Notes: a model not told the origin generated them from the sequence alone. A stretch of DNA of 64,000 nt from Lentilactobacillus buchneri (GCF_018314255.1 NZ_CP073066.1:1550001-1614000); one strand, 5' to 3'; counted from the stretch's first letter, positions 36,132 through 45,840 are shown. A program made the numbers and translations.

Positions 36132-37619
36132 ATGGCAAACAACTCGCAACAAGAGCTCTTAAAAACAATCAATCAGGCTAAACCTGAAAAGTTAAAAAAT
36201 GTGCTGCTAAAAATGGGATCCCTTGACCCCGACATGGCTGCATTAATTTTGGCGATTTTTAACGATATTCCTGTTGATTTAGATATCGACGCCGGCTTTG
36301 AAGTTGATCATGATACTGTCGAGGCAGATCCACTACCATCAACCAATCCGGATACCGACCCGCAAGCGATTGAAGAAGAAATTCGCCATGTTCGCGGCGT
36401 TATTTCCAACCAGCTTCAGATTGCCCGTGAGTCTGATTGGGACTGGAACGGTATGAACAATTTGGTCAACTTCTTTTCTGATCTGCTAGGGGAAGTCATT
36501 GACGATACCGGTGAACTCAAAGTCCCGTTTGCATTAGGCTTCCCAGTTGCCCTAATGGTGGTCCAAAATCAAATGAAGGTCTTTTCAGAGGATAGCCTTT
36601 CGCCGATGACTCTGGAGGATTCAGTTAACAATGTGTTGGGCGTTATCATCGATTTGATCAATGAATCCGGCAGTCATTTACCAGTGAATGAACGTGAAAA
36701 ATATCTGGACCAAGCGCTGAAACTGTTCGGCAGTCCAGTGTTCAAAGATTTGGAAGCTTTTCGATATGAGTTTATCGATGACGTTCTCGGTTTGGTCACT
36801 CAGCAGACTGCCAATAAAGTCATTAAGGCCTCTGAAAGAATTATGAAGCAAAGTACTTTGTGGGATGAAGATCAACGCAAGAAACATCACCTGATGTTGC
36901 GGTTACATCTTTACCTGGCACTGGGAGATTTGGGGGTCGCCCAAGAGATAGCCATCGCAAATATGGACGATGACGATGTCCGCAAACAATGGTTTTTTGT
37001 CTTGAAAAGCCGCCATCGTTATGATGAAGCCAAAGAATTGGCACTTGACGTTCCCCGATATCTAAGAAAAGAATGGGACGAATTGTTGTCCAATATGTAT
37101 CAGGAATTGGGTGAGACCGACGAATTAATTGCGCTGTTGAGGAAGCGGTTGTTAAACCATCAAACCGCCGTCTACCAACAATATAAGCAGCTGTTAGTCG
37201 AGCGTCATGAGTGGCAGAGGGTTTACCCTGATTTGTTGAAACAACTGGAAACAAAACTGTCGCGCTATGAATATGGTGATATTTTAGCTTTGGAACGGGA
37301 ATATTCAAAGTTGTTTGAACAACTGAAGAAGTATCAAAGCGCACCAATGATCCGGAATTATCTGCGACAGATTTATCCGGCGGTTAAAAATAAAATGATT
37401 CCACTGTATCATGACGTTGTCCTGATTCCTCAGTCGCAGAAGACAGCCGCCAATGCGCCAAAGCAGCTTGAGAAGGATTTAAGCAACTTCTTGGAAATTA
37501 GCCACGATGCCACCACGGTTCAAAAATGGGTGGATGAACTTAAACAGCGCTTGAGCGGCCAAACCAGCTTTTTAGAGGGATTGGAAATCGTTCAGACTCA
37601 AATTAATACAGTTGTATAG
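36132..37619 (+). CDS. Unknown 495-residue helical protein
   Basis: A soluble, acidic, mostly helical protein. The first 30 residues resemble a short interaction helix (LLKTINQAKPEKLKNVLLKM), followed by an acidic linker (residues 50-90). The region about 230-400 has TPR-like helix pairs (LRLHLYLALGDLGVAQEIAI, RHRYDEAKELALDVPRYL). No signal peptide or membrane segment. AAAGGA sets ATG 36132. It is a single-gene unit with its own terminator. No family was recognised; a scaffold role is only a guess. Confidence 0.7.
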   Translation: MANNSQQELLKTINQAKPEKLKNVLLKMGSLDPDMAALILAIFNDIPVDLDIDAGFEVDHDTVEADPLPSTNPDTDPQAIEEEIRHVRGVISNQLQIARESDWDWNGMNNLVNFFSDLLGEVIDDTGELKVPFALGFPVALMVVQNQMKVFSEDSLSPMTLEDSVNNVLGVIIDLINESGSHLPVNEREKYLDQALKLFGSPVFKDLEAFRYEFIDDVLGLVTQQTANKVIKASERIMKQSTLWDEDQRKKHHLMLRLHLYLALGDLGVAQEIAIANMDDDDVRKQWFFVLKSRHRYDEAKELALDVPRYLRKEWDELLSNMYQELGETDELIALLRKRLLNHQTAVYQQYKQLLVERHEWQRVYPDLLKQLETKLSRYEYGDILALEREYSKLFEQLKKYQSAPMIRNYLRQIYPAVKNKMIPLYHDVVLIPQSQKTAANAPKQLEKDLSNFLEISHDATTVQKWVDELKQRLSGQTSFLEGLEIVQTQINTVV

Positions 37620-37625
37620 TCAAAA

Positions 37626-37666
37626 AGTTCCACTCCAAGAGCCTGACAGCTTGGAGTGGAATTCTT
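37626..37666. terminator. Terminator after the helical protein gene
   Basis: A perfect 12-bp stem: TTCCACTCCAAG with CTTGGAGTGGAA, then TTCTT. Confidence 0.88.
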
Positions 37667-37681
37667 ATTAAACGCCACATC

Positions 37682-37731
37682 AAAAAGGCGGCCGCAGCAC
37701 AAGTCTTTCAACTTGTACTGTGGCCGCCTTT
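37682..37731 (-). terminator. Terminator of the L33 gene
   Basis: On the minus strand AAGGCGGCC and TACAAGT pair with ACTTGTG and GGCCGCCTT, followed by TTTTG. Confidence 0.88.
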
Positions 37732-37743
37732 CAGCTTTAAAAA

Positions 37744-37893
37744 CTAGCTCTTCTTTTCTTCAAACAAAACGCGCTTACGCAGCTTTGGTGAATACTTCAT
37801 TAACTTTAACCGATCTGGGTTGTTACGACGGTTCTTGGTGGTTAGGTATTCTTCACCAGTTTCTTTGTTATGCATTACAACATGAATTCTCAT
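37744..37893 (-). CDS. rpmG: 50S ribosomal protein L33, zinc-free type
   Basis: A 49-residue basic protein of the large ribosomal subunit. The sequence opens [20 protein letters not shown] and ends in a basic tail with the NRRNNPDRL stretch typical of L33. Neither of the two CXXC motifs of the zinc-binding form is present, so this is the C-minus paralogue that needs no zinc. In other Firmicutes such forms are switched on under zinc shortage by Zur. GAAGG lies eight bases before the ATG. Confidence 0.93.
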   Translation of the reverse strand: MRIHVVMHNKETGEEYLTTKNRRNNPDRLKLMKYSPKLRKRVLFEEKKS

Positions 37894-37914
37894 TATCTTA
37901 CCTTCTCACGAATG

Positions 37915-37931
37915 GTAATTGTTATCATTAC
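37915..37931. promoter_or_regulatory. Candidate Fur/Zur-family operator before rpmG
   Basis: Inverted repeat GTAAT-TGTTATC-ATTAC, located just downstream of the -10 box. It resembles Fur-family boxes in base content. Zur control would fit a zinc-free L33. Confidence 0.45.
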
Positions 37932-37932
37932 A

Positions 37933-37960
37933 AATATAAAGCACTGACCGAATTTGTCAA
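37933..37960 (-). promoter_or_regulatory. Promoter of rpmG
   Basis: On the minus strand TTGACA (37960-37955), 16-bp spacer, TATATT (37938-37933). Confidence 0.8.
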
Positions 37961-38017
37961 GTCATCCTCACTGGTTGAACTGGTTTGAGCTTCGATTGGC
38001 CAACAAAAATCATTTAG

Positions 38018-39841
38018 TTATTGTACTGGTACCAGATTGCTTTCCCGTTTGTCACCTGCCCGGGCTCTTAATGCCCACAGGATGGTCACAGTATCGACGA
38101 CTTCCTGGAAGAGGGCGCCAATGATCGCAGGGATGACGCCAAAACTGGCGATTAACATCAAAATCGTACAGATAGCGATTCCAATCAAAACGGATTGACG
38201 AGCAACGTTCATGGTGTCGTCTGAGATTTTGACCGCTTTACTGACCAAGCTCAAATCGTCTTTGAGGACGACGGCATCCGCGGATTCACTGGCAGCGGTT
38301 GCCCCGTGAGCTCCCATGGCAATGCCGACGTCAGCCATTGCCAATGATGGGGCATCGTTGACACCATCGCCGACCATCACGACTGGGCGGAACTTCTTTT
38401 CGACCTTTTCAATGACGGAAATTTTTTCTTCCGGCAGCCGCTCGGCGTAGACCTTATCAATCCCAACTCGATCGGCGATTTCTTCAGCGATCGGTTTTCG
38501 GTCTCCTGAGATCATCATGATTTCTGTGGCTCCCATCTGATGGAGACTATCCATCACAGCCTTGGCTTCCGGTCGTAATTCATCTGAGAAGGCCACGTAC
38601 CCGACATATTTGCCATTGACGGATACGTAGACTGCCGTTTGATCAAGCGGGTCAATTGGGTCATCGGAAACATAAGCCGGTTTACCAACCCGAATCGTTT
38701 GCTGATCAATGGTTGCCTGGACTCCTTGGGCAGTGGTTTCAATAACGTTGGTGGCAGTCGGAATTTGATCCGGAATCGCCGCCACCAGTGAACGGGCGAG
38801 AATGTGGCTGGATTGCTGTTCGGCTCCGGCAGCTAGCGCCAAGACCTGATCTTTGGTGTAACCAGCTATCGCGAAGACCCGGCTGACGGTCAAATGCCCC
38901 TTGGTAATCGTCCCGGTTTTGTCGAAGGCAAACGTTTTGGCATTGGCCAGCTTTTCGATAATCGTCCCACTCTTGACAATGATCCCATTTCGACTGGCAC
39001 GGCTCATGCCGGATACTAAGGCAATTGGCGCAGCTAAAATCAGTGGGCACGGTGAGGCAACCACCAGGACTTCAGCAAACCGGACCGGATCTTTGGACAG
39101 GTACCAAGCTACTCCGGCGATGACGTAAGCCAGTAAGGTGAATGGTACGGCGTAGCGGTCCGCCATCCGCACGAAGTGGGCAGGGGTGCTCTCAGCCTGT
39201 TTAACTAAGCGGATGATGTTTTGGTACTGGCTGTCATCGGCCGTTTTGTCAGCAATCATGTCAAAGGATGCATCGCCGTTAATCGCTCCGGACATGACGG
39301 TTGAACCAACGACCTTATCGATGGGGCGGGATTCACCGGTTAGAGAGGATTCATCAACCGAAGTCACCCCGTCAGTAATGGTGCCATCAACCGGGATGAC
39401 TTCTCCAGGCTTAACGACAATTCGATCGCCAACAGTGACCTGGTCAATTTTGACGTCGACCATTTTGTCGTCTTTCAGCAAATGAGCGGATTGGGGCGAA
39501 TTCTCCAGCAGTGACTGCAGTTCGGAGTTAGCTTTGTTGGCCGCATAATCTTCCAAAGTGTCGCCGCCGGTTAACATTAGCAAAACGATGAGAGCGGCCC
39601 AGTATTCACCCACGGCAATCGTTGCGATGACAGCCGTAATTGCCAGCAGGTCGACACCAAATTTCCCGGAGCGTAAAGTTTTCACCATGTCGATAAACAT
39701 CAAAAGGGCAATTAGTGACCCCAGCGTTGAGATAACAATCTGAGCGTAAAGCGGCAAGTGCAGCCCAAATTGTAGAACCAAGGCGATCACCGCGACAATT
39801 AAGACGCCGATTAGACGCATGTAGTTGGTTAGTTTGTTCAT
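38018..39841 (-). CDS. Heavy-metal P-type ATPase (P1B, SPC motif)
   Basis: A 607-residue metal efflux pump in the membrane. No N-terminal metal-binding domain is present; the protein starts directly with TM segments. The actuator motif is SSLTGES, the TM metal site is SPCPLI rather than CPC, phosphorylation is at Asp in FDKTGTITKG, and the hinge is MVGDGVNDAPSLA. The SPC motif is linked to the P1B-4 group (Co, Fe, Zn or Cd export) in the literature I know. The promoter area near 39867-39902 contains a TATAAT inside an imperfect palindrome, which suggests a metal-responsive repressor. Confidence 0.88.
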   Translation of the reverse strand: MNKLTNYMRLIGVLIVAVIALVLQFGLHLPLYAQIVISTLGSLIALLMFIDMVKTLRSGKFGVDLLAITAVIATIAVGEYWAALIVLLMLTGGDTLEDYAANKANSELQSLLENSPQSAHLLKDDKMVDVKIDQVTVGDRIVVKPGEVIPVDGTITDGVTSVDESSLTGESRPIDKVVGSTVMSGAINGDASFDMIADKTADDSQYQNIIRLVKQAESTPAHFVRMADRYAVPFTLLAYVIAGVAWYLSKDPVRFAEVLVVASPCPLILAAPIALVSGMSRASRNGIIVKSGTIIEKLANAKTFAFDKTGTITKGHLTVSRVFAIAGYTKDQVLALAAGAEQQSSHILARSLVAAIPDQIPTATNVIETTAQGVQATIDQQTIRVGKPAYVSDDPIDPLDQTAVYVSVNGKYVGYVAFSDELRPEAKAVMDSLHQMGATEIMMISGDRKPIAEEIADRVGIDKVYAERLPEEKISVIEKVEKKFRPVVMVGDGVNDAPSLAMADVGIAMGAHGATAASESADAVVLKDDLSLVSKAVKISDDTMNVARQSVLIGIAICTILMLIASFGVIPAIIGALFQEVVDTVTILWALRARAGDKRESNLVPVQ

Positions 39842-39944
39842 AATAAGCCCTCCAATCCGGTTTAATCTTCTATCTAGATTATAACAATTCTAAAGTAGAA
39901 AGGCGAGCTATAACTCCATGGGTTACCATTTTCAGGCAAAATAT

Positions 39945-39976
39945 GTACAAAAATGGCCCGCCATCATCGGGCAGGC
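39945..39976 (-). terminator. Terminator of the aldo/keto reductase gene
   Basis: On the minus strand TGGCC and CCCG pair with CGGG and CCA, followed by TTTTTG. Confidence 0.7.
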
Positions 39977-39995
39977 CAGTGAGACATTATTGGGA

Positions 39996-40865
39996 TTATT
40001 TGGAAAGTTGACTCAAAGCTTCAAAGTCTTCATCACTCAATTTAACATTAGCAGCAGCGACGTTATCCTCCAAGTGTTGAATCGAGCTGGTTCCAGGAAT
40101 CGGTAAAATGTTTGGTGAACGTTTGAGTAACCAAGCCAAAGCGATCTGGGCTTCTGAGACACCATACTTTTTAGCGATGGTGCTGAGTGGACTATCGGCG
40201 CCAATTAAACGACCAGTGTCCAGTGGGAACCATGGTAAAAAGGCCATCCCTTGGGATTGTGCGTAGTCCACCACATCGTCATCCTTGTGGTTGGAAACGT
40301 TATAGAGGTTTTCCACAGCGTCAATCTTGGCGTACTTTTGGGCTTCTTTGAGTTGATCAACACTGACTTGGCTCAAGCCGATATGCCTAATTTTACCTTC
40401 ATCCTGCATCTTCTTGAGTTCACCAACCTGCTCAGCGACTGGGAAGTGACTGTCAATTCGGTGAAGGAAGACCAAGTCTTCGTGATCAATCCCCAAAGTC
40501 ATCATAGAAACTTCGACTTGCTGGCGCAGGTAGTTGGGCTCACCATGAGGTGTCCAGATACCCGGGCCTTGGCGAGTTTGTCCAACCTTATCAGAAATGA
40601 AAATCTGATCACGGTTGGCGGCGCCCTTTAAGCCTTCAGCCAGATAGCGATCGGCGAACCACGGACCGTAAGAATCGGCAGTGTCAAAAAAGTTGATTCC
40701 AAGTTCAGTCGCGTGGGTAACAACATCGGCTGCACGGGCAGGGTCAGCGTATGGACCCCAAGTGCCTTTACCAGTCAGCTGCATGGTCCCGTATCCCAGG
40801 CGGTTGACGACAAATTGATCATCAAATTTGTAAGTGCCAGCGTTTGCTGCATTTAGTTCAGTCAT
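39996..40865 (-). CDS. Aldo/keto reductase (YajO/Tas-like group)
   Basis: A 289-residue oxidoreductase with the catalytic tetrad in FFDTADSYGP (Asp and Tyr), FISDKVGQT (Lys) and LVFLHRID (His). The ending IPGTSSIQHLEDN is the cofactor-binding motif. It belongs to a different subgroup than the enzyme at 4920-5777. The start MTELNAANAG at 40865 is chosen because the upstream extension looks unlike the family; the ribosome site (AAGAAG) is weak. Substrate unknown. Confidence 0.85.
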   Translation of the reverse strand: MTELNAANAGTYKFDDQFVVNRLGYGTMQLTGKGTWGPYADPARAADVVTHATELGINFFDTADSYGPWFADRYLAEGLKGAANRDQIFISDKVGQTRQGPGIWTPHGEPNYLRQQVEVSMMTLGIDHEDLVFLHRIDSHFPVAEQVGELKKMQDEGKIRHIGLSQVSVDQLKEAQKYAKIDAVENLYNVSNHKDDDVVDYAQSQGMAFLPWFPLDTGRLIGADSPLSTIAKKYGVSEAQIALAWLLKRSPNILPIPGTSSIQHLEDNVAAANVKLSDEDFEALSQLSK

Positions 40866-41108
40866 CAAATACACTTCTTTCTGACAATAATTTGGTACAA
40901 GTCTATTTTCAAACCGTTGCTGCCTGATGTCAATCAAACAAACGCGCAATCGTTTGTGGTTAATCAATTTTACGAAAAATGACAAAAAGTTGTTATCCAA
41001 GCTATACGGATGGGTCAGCACCCTGTAAAATATTGTATACTTACGTTGATAAGAGAGATTTATGAATAGCTGTGTTTGATTGGGGAATCCATACAGAAGG
41101 TGAAAACG

Positions 41109-42653
41109 ATGGCAGTAAAGTATTATGGCGTGATGATGGTGAATGTTCAGGGCTCTGAATTGTTGATCGTGAATTTAAAGAACCTGAAGCCACTCGAGCA
41201 CGTCAAAAAAGATATTAACCTGGGAGACGATGTCTATCAGGACCAACCCGTGAAGTACGAATCCGTTAACCGGGTGTCCGAAGCTTTGACCGGATTCATT
41301 CAAATTTTGAATGATTACGGTGTGACCAACTACAAACTATTTGGCAGCAATGCCCTTCACCAAGCGCTCAACTCGGATTTTATTGCCGATCAGCTCTTTT
41401 TACATACCGGCATGAATATTGAGTGGCTTTCAACAAGTGAAGAAACTTATTTCAGAAATCAAAACATTTCAGTTGAGTTGACGAAGGATAAGCAAAACGA
41501 TAAGCGCACCACTTTTTTGGTGGGCATCACTTCTGGAAATACTGCCATTACGGAGTTCAAGGAAGGTAAATTTGTCGACTCCACCAGTTTTGCCTTGGGG
41601 CCAATCAAAATTGCCGAGGACTTGCAGAGCCTGCGGCAAACGGCACCCAATTCAATTGGGCTGTTGAACGATTACATTGATTCCAAATTGAACGACTTTT
41701 ACATCGGGAATCCTGCCAGCGTCGTGTCCAGCAAAGTTCCCACCAAGATCATTTTGCTGGGGTCGCTGCCTTTGCAACGGCTGGTGGAAAATTACGAGCA
41801 CACTAAGGCCAGCGACACGATTACTGCCAGCGATTTCACTGGATTAGTGGACGACTTGGTGGATGCTTCCGATCAATTTTTGATTGAACGGCTCCAAGTT
41901 GATCCGGACTACATTCCTTTGGTGCTGCCGGAACTGCTGTTGACCAGACGGATTTTGAGATTAACCAATGCTTCTGAAATCGGGTTTTCCGATTCTGGGG
42001 TCGTTGATGGTCTGGTCAATCAGGAAGCCTTGGAACAGGGCTACTCAAAACGGGATTTCACACCCGAGATTATTCGTTTGGCTTTAAACCTTTCCAAACA
42101 CTATGATGTTGAGCCGGTCCACCGGGATTTGGTAACTAAATTTGCCCTTCATCTATTTGATCAGTTAAAGCCGCTGCACCAACTGGGCCGCCGTGAGCGA
42201 ATCCTGCTTCAGGTTGCCTCAATTCTCCACGATGTTGGGAACTACGTTGGCATCCATGAACACTACCTGCATTCCGAGTATATTATTCTCCATTCAGAAA
42301 TCATTGGGTTGTCCCGGGATGATATTCGGGTGATCGCCGCAATTGCCAGATATCACAGTTCGACGACGCCTAATGAAGATCTGATTCACTTTCAGCATAT
42401 CTCAGCTGAAAGCCGGCGATTAATTGCCAAGTTAGCGGCAATTCTGCGTTTGGCAGATGCCTTGGACGACGACCGCCAGCAGAAGATTAAAAAAATCTCG
42501 GTTTCAATCAAGGAATCTAAAGTTGTCATCACAACGTTCAGCAATGCCAATCTGGCCTACGAAAACTGGATCTTCAACACCAAGAGTCAGTTCTTTACTG
42601 AAGCATATGGTTATAAAGCCGTTCTCAAACAAAGGGGTGTAAAGGCAAAATGA
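41109..42653 (+). CDS. Ppx/GppA-like protein with C-terminal HD domain
   Basis: A 514-residue cytoplasmic protein. The N-terminal half (about 1-300) follows the Ppx/GppA fold but lacks the phosphate-binding DxGSNS loop; it reads VMMVNVQGSELLIV instead, with GITSGNTAITEF at the second loop. The C-terminal part (about 320-500) is an HD domain with ILHDVGNYVGIHEHYLHS and the later DALDDDRQQ. It overlaps ppk by four bases, so it is translationally coupled to polyphosphate synthesis. It may be a regulator or a divergent polyphosphatase. Confidence 0.85.
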   Translation: MAVKYYGVMMVNVQGSELLIVNLKNLKPLEHVKKDINLGDDVYQDQPVKYESVNRVSEALTGFIQILNDYGVTNYKLFGSNALHQALNSDFIADQLFLHTGMNIEWLSTSEETYFRNQNISVELTKDKQNDKRTTFLVGITSGNTAITEFKEGKFVDSTSFALGPIKIAEDLQSLRQTAPNSIGLLNDYIDSKLNDFYIGNPASVVSSKVPTKIILLGSLPLQRLVENYEHTKASDTITASDFTGLVDDLVDASDQFLIERLQVDPDYIPLVLPELLLTRRILRLTNASEIGFSDSGVVDGLVNQEALEQGYSKRDFTPEIIRLALNLSKHYDVEPVHRDLVTKFALHLFDQLKPLHQLGRRERILLQVASILHDVGNYVGIHEHYLHSEYIILHSEIIGLSRDDIRVIAAIARYHSSTTPNEDLIHFQHISAESRRLIAKLAAILRLADALDDDRQQKIKKISVSIKESKVVITTFSNANLAYENWIFNTKSQFFTEAYGYKAVLKQRGVKAK

Positions 42654-44827
42654 CAGACAAAATTGATTTTAAAAATCCCAAATACTATAACAACCGCGAA
42701 CTAAGTTGGCTGGATTTTAACGAACGCGTCCTAGAAGAAGCCCGGGATAAAAACAATCCATTATTAGAACGGGTCAAATTCTTAGGGATCACCCAAAGTA
42801 ACCTCGATGAGTGGGTCATGGTTCGGGTGGCGTCACTGGCAAAATTGGTTGAAGTTAAGTGGGATGGCAAAGATTCATCTGGCCGTTCTGCAGAAGAGCA
42901 GCTCCGAGACGTCAACGTGAAAGCCCATGAGATGCTGGTTCGACAGTACAGCACCTTAAACCGGTCGTTGTTGCCGGCGCTCAACCAGGTCGACATTCAT
43001 TTACTAAAAGTGGGTGACTTAACACCCGAGCAATACCAGTTCATTAAAGGATACTTCCACGATGAGCTTTATCCAGTGCTCACCCCAATGGCGGATGACA
43101 GTTCGCGCCCGTTTCCATTTATTAACAATGACTCATTGAATTTGTCACTGCGGCTTAACAAGAAAGATGATGAGGAGGGCAAGACACTGTATGCGACGCT
43201 TCAAGTCCCCAGCATCTTCTCACGGGTCATCAAACTGCCCGGTGGCGATAACGATTTTATTTTAATTGAAGATATTATTAAGCAATTCGTCGATCAATTA
43301 TTCATTAACTACACGATCAAAGAAGTCAGTGTCTTCCGGGTGATTCGGGACATGGACCTGGATGTTGCTGAAGAAGATACCTCTGACCTGTTGAAAAAGG
43401 TTCAACAGCAGCTGAAGTTGCGTGAACACGGCCAAGTGATTCGTTTGGAAGTGGATTCAACCATCAGTAGCAAACTTCGAAAGCGGCTGGTCAAGGAACT
43501 CCAGACGGCCGAAGATTCGGTCTATGAAGTTAACGGCCCACTTGACTTGACCTTCATGAGCAAATTAGCTGGTAAAGTAATCGGTCATGATGATTTGAAA
43601 TATCGACCGTTCAAGCCTTATCAACCGGCAGCTTTAGACTCCGATCACAACATTTTTGATGCCATTCAAAAACATGATTGGCTGATGCAGCATCCATACG
43701 ACAAATTTGATTCCGTTGTTGAATTTATCCGTCAGGCATCCATCGATAGTGAAGTCTTAGCGATTAAGATGACCCTCTACCGTGTATCCGGTGATTCGCC
43801 AATCATCAAATATCTGGGACGAGCTGCTCAAAATGGCAAGCAGGTGACGGTTTTAGTTGAAGTTAAAGCGCGGTTTGATGAAGAAAACAACGTCCATTGG
43901 GCCCGTCAGCTGGAAAAGATGGGCTGCCATGTGATTTATGGCCTGGTTGGGTTAAAGACCCACTCCAAGCTGTCATTAGTCGTTCGTCGAGAAGAAAATG
44001 GGATCCGTCGCTACGTACACATGGGAACTGGGAACTATAACGACGTCACTGCCCACTTCTACACCGATTTGGGTCTGTTGACCTGCAATACTGATATTGG
44101 CATTGACGTCACGAATATTTTTAACATGTTATCCGGTTATTCACGGCCGCCATACTTCCACCAACTGCATATTTCACCAAATGGGATTCGTGAATTTATC
44201 ACCGAGCGACTGGATGAAGCGATTAAATATGCCAAGCAGGGCAAACCGGTTCATGTTCAAATGAAGATGAATTCGCTGTCTGATCAGGATATGATTGCCA
44301 AATTGTATGAAGCATCCCACGCTGGTGTGACTGTTGATTTGATTATCCGGGGAATCTGCTGCTTAAAGACCGGCATCAAAGATGTCAGTGATCATATCAC
44401 GGTCCATTCGATCGTTGGTCGATTCTTGGAACACAGTCGGATTTACATGTTTAATTTTGACGGTGAACAACAAGTTTATCTTGCCAGTGCCGATCTGATG
44501 ACTCGGAATTTGAACCGACGAGTTGAACAGATGTTTCCAGTCCTTCAACCGGATTTGGCCCAGCGAGTGGTCAGCATCTACACCACCATGTGGAATGATA
44601 ACGTCAAGACAAGAACCTTGGATAAGAACGGTGTCTACAAACGAGTGGACAGAAGAGGCCGTGAGCCATTGGATTCTCAAGAATTCTTTGCAGCTCAGGC
44701 AACTCGGTTGACCGAGGCTCAGCAAGGAGAGAATCGGCCCAAGAGTGGGGCCCAGTTTCAGCCAATGATGAGCCCGCAAAATCAGCCTGATCCATTCAAT
44801 GATGAAGATGGGGGCGACAACCAGTAA
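42650..44827 (+). CDS. ppk1: Polyphosphate kinase 1
   Basis: A 725-residue enzyme that builds inorganic polyphosphate from ATP. The N-terminal domain starts NRELSWLDFNERVLEEA. The autophosphorylated His is in the YVHMGTGNYND motif (about residue 460), and the second conserved His in LKTHSKL. The arginine-rich site RFDEENNVHWARQLE is also present. It lies between two Ppx-family genes with overlaps at both ends (ATGA and TAATG). Polyphosphate supports acid and oxidative stress tolerance. Confidence 0.95.
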   Translation: MTDKIDFKNPKYYNNRELSWLDFNERVLEEARDKNNPLLERVKFLGITQSNLDEWVMVRVASLAKLVEVKWDGKDSSGRSAEEQLRDVNVKAHEMLVRQYSTLNRSLLPALNQVDIHLLKVGDLTPEQYQFIKGYFHDELYPVLTPMADDSSRPFPFINNDSLNLSLRLNKKDDEEGKTLYATLQVPSIFSRVIKLPGGDNDFILIEDIIKQFVDQLFINYTIKEVSVFRVIRDMDLDVAEEDTSDLLKKVQQQLKLREHGQVIRLEVDSTISSKLRKRLVKELQTAEDSVYEVNGPLDLTFMSKLAGKVIGHDDLKYRPFKPYQPAALDSDHNIFDAIQKHDWLMQHPYDKFDSVVEFIRQASIDSEVLAIKMTLYRVSGDSPIIKYLGRAAQNGKQVTVLVEVKARFDEENNVHWARQLEKMGCHVIYGLVGLKTHSKLSLVVRREENGIRRYVHMGTGNYNDVTAHFYTDLGLLTCNTDIGIDVTNIFNMLSGYSRPPYFHQLHISPNGIREFITERLDEAIKYAKQGKPVHVQMKMNSLSDQDMIAKLYEASHAGVTVDLIIRGICCLKTGIKDVSDHITVHSIVGRFLEHSRIYMFNFDGEQQVYLASADLMTRNLNRRVEQMFPVLQPDLAQRVVSIYTTMWNDNVKTRTLDKNGVYKRVDRRGREPLDSQEFFAAQATRLTEAQQGENRPKSGAQFQPMMSPQNQPDPFNDEDGGDNQ

Positions 44828-45774
44828 TGAAAAATTTGGCGGTGATTGATTTAGGATCCAACTCAGTGCGGATGACCATTAGCCGAATCAGTGACGATGG
44901 CACCTACGAGACAGTTGCTCAAGAAAAGGAATATGTTCGACTGTCTGAGAATATGGGGGTTGAAAAAATTCTTCAGCCCGAAGCCATTGAACGAACCATC
45001 GGCGCTTTGAAGAACTTTAAAACGATTTATTCCAAGCTTGACCATCTCAATATTGTTGCGGTGGCCACAGCGGCGGTTCGACAAGCGACCAATCAAAAGC
45101 AATTTTTAAAACGGGTCAAAAATGACATTGGCATTAACCTCAACGTGATTTCCGGGACCCGGGAAGCTTACTATGATTACGTTGGTGTCAGTGAGACACT
45201 GCCGGCAACCAATGCGGTGATTATCGATACCGGCGGTGCCAGTGCCGAGATCGTCCTGGTTCAAAACGGCAAGGTCAGTAACCTGATCAGTATTCCAATT
45301 GGGTCAGTCACCTTATCATCAAAATTCGATTTGGCTGACGACATTGCTGCTACTGAAGTCTTTAAAGCAATGATTTTCGTTAACAAAATTTTCCAAAGTG
45401 TCTGGTGGCTGCGAAACGGTTTGAACTTGCCAATTATTGGCTTAGGCGGTAGTAATCGAACCTTGGCTAAGATTAACCGGCGTTTCAATAATCTGTTGGA
45501 TACCAATGACATCCACGGCTATCAATTAAGGGATGACGCCATTAATGAAACCTTTGAACGCATTATTGGGATGAATCTTGACGAACGCAAAAAGGTTCCC
45601 GGGATTAACAAGGAACGGGCTGACATTATTGTCGGCGGTCTGATCCCCGTCATTTTACTGATGAACTATTTGGATTCAGACAGAATTATGTTTTCAACCA
45701 GCGGCCTGCGAGAGGGGATCTTGTTCGAACGGCTGCATGATATTATTCAAGAGAATATTAAAACCAAGGAATAA
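44827..45774 (+). CDS. ppx: Exopolyphosphatase
   Basis: A 315-residue Ppx/GppA-family phosphatase, without the HD domain of the first gene. The ATPase-like phosphate loop is AVIDLGSNSVRMT at the N-terminus, VIDTGGASAEI is the second loop, and the catalytic Glu lies in the segment SGTREAYYDYVG. GLGGSNRTLA follows near residue 205. It hydrolyses terminal phosphates from polyphosphate. Coupled to ppk1 by a one-base overlap. Confidence 0.93.
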   Translation: MKNLAVIDLGSNSVRMTISRISDDGTYETVAQEKEYVRLSENMGVEKILQPEAIERTIGALKNFKTIYSKLDHLNIVAVATAAVRQATNQKQFLKRVKNDIGINLNVISGTREAYYDYVGVSETLPATNAVIIDTGGASAEIVLVQNGKVSNLISIPIGSVTLSSKFDLADDIAATEVFKAMIFVNKIFQSVWWLRNGLNLPIIGLGGSNRTLAKINRRFNNLLDTNDIHGYQLRDDAINETFERIIGMNLDERKKVPGINKERADIIVGGLIPVILLMNYLDSDRIMFSTSGLREGILFERLHDIIQENIKTKE

Positions 45775-45796
45775 TTAAATTCTTTCATTCACTCAC

Positions 45797-45840
45797 AAAC
45801 GGGCCTGAGCAAAACTAACTGTTTTGCTCAGGCCCGTTTG
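45797..45840. terminator. Bidirectional terminator after ppx
   Basis: AAACGGGCCTGAGCAAAAC pairs with GTTTTGCTCAGGCCCGTTT. It serves ppx and probably the convergent VanZ gene. Confidence 0.95.

Noticed and set aside
36841..37347. 168-codon minus-strand frame opposite the helical protein gene
   Set aside because: It is a shadow frame with no ribosome site; the plus-strand frame has normal composition and a good start.
40866..41021. N-terminal extension of the aldo/keto reductase
   Set aside because: The extra 52 residues are unlike the family and overlap the intergenic promoter region.
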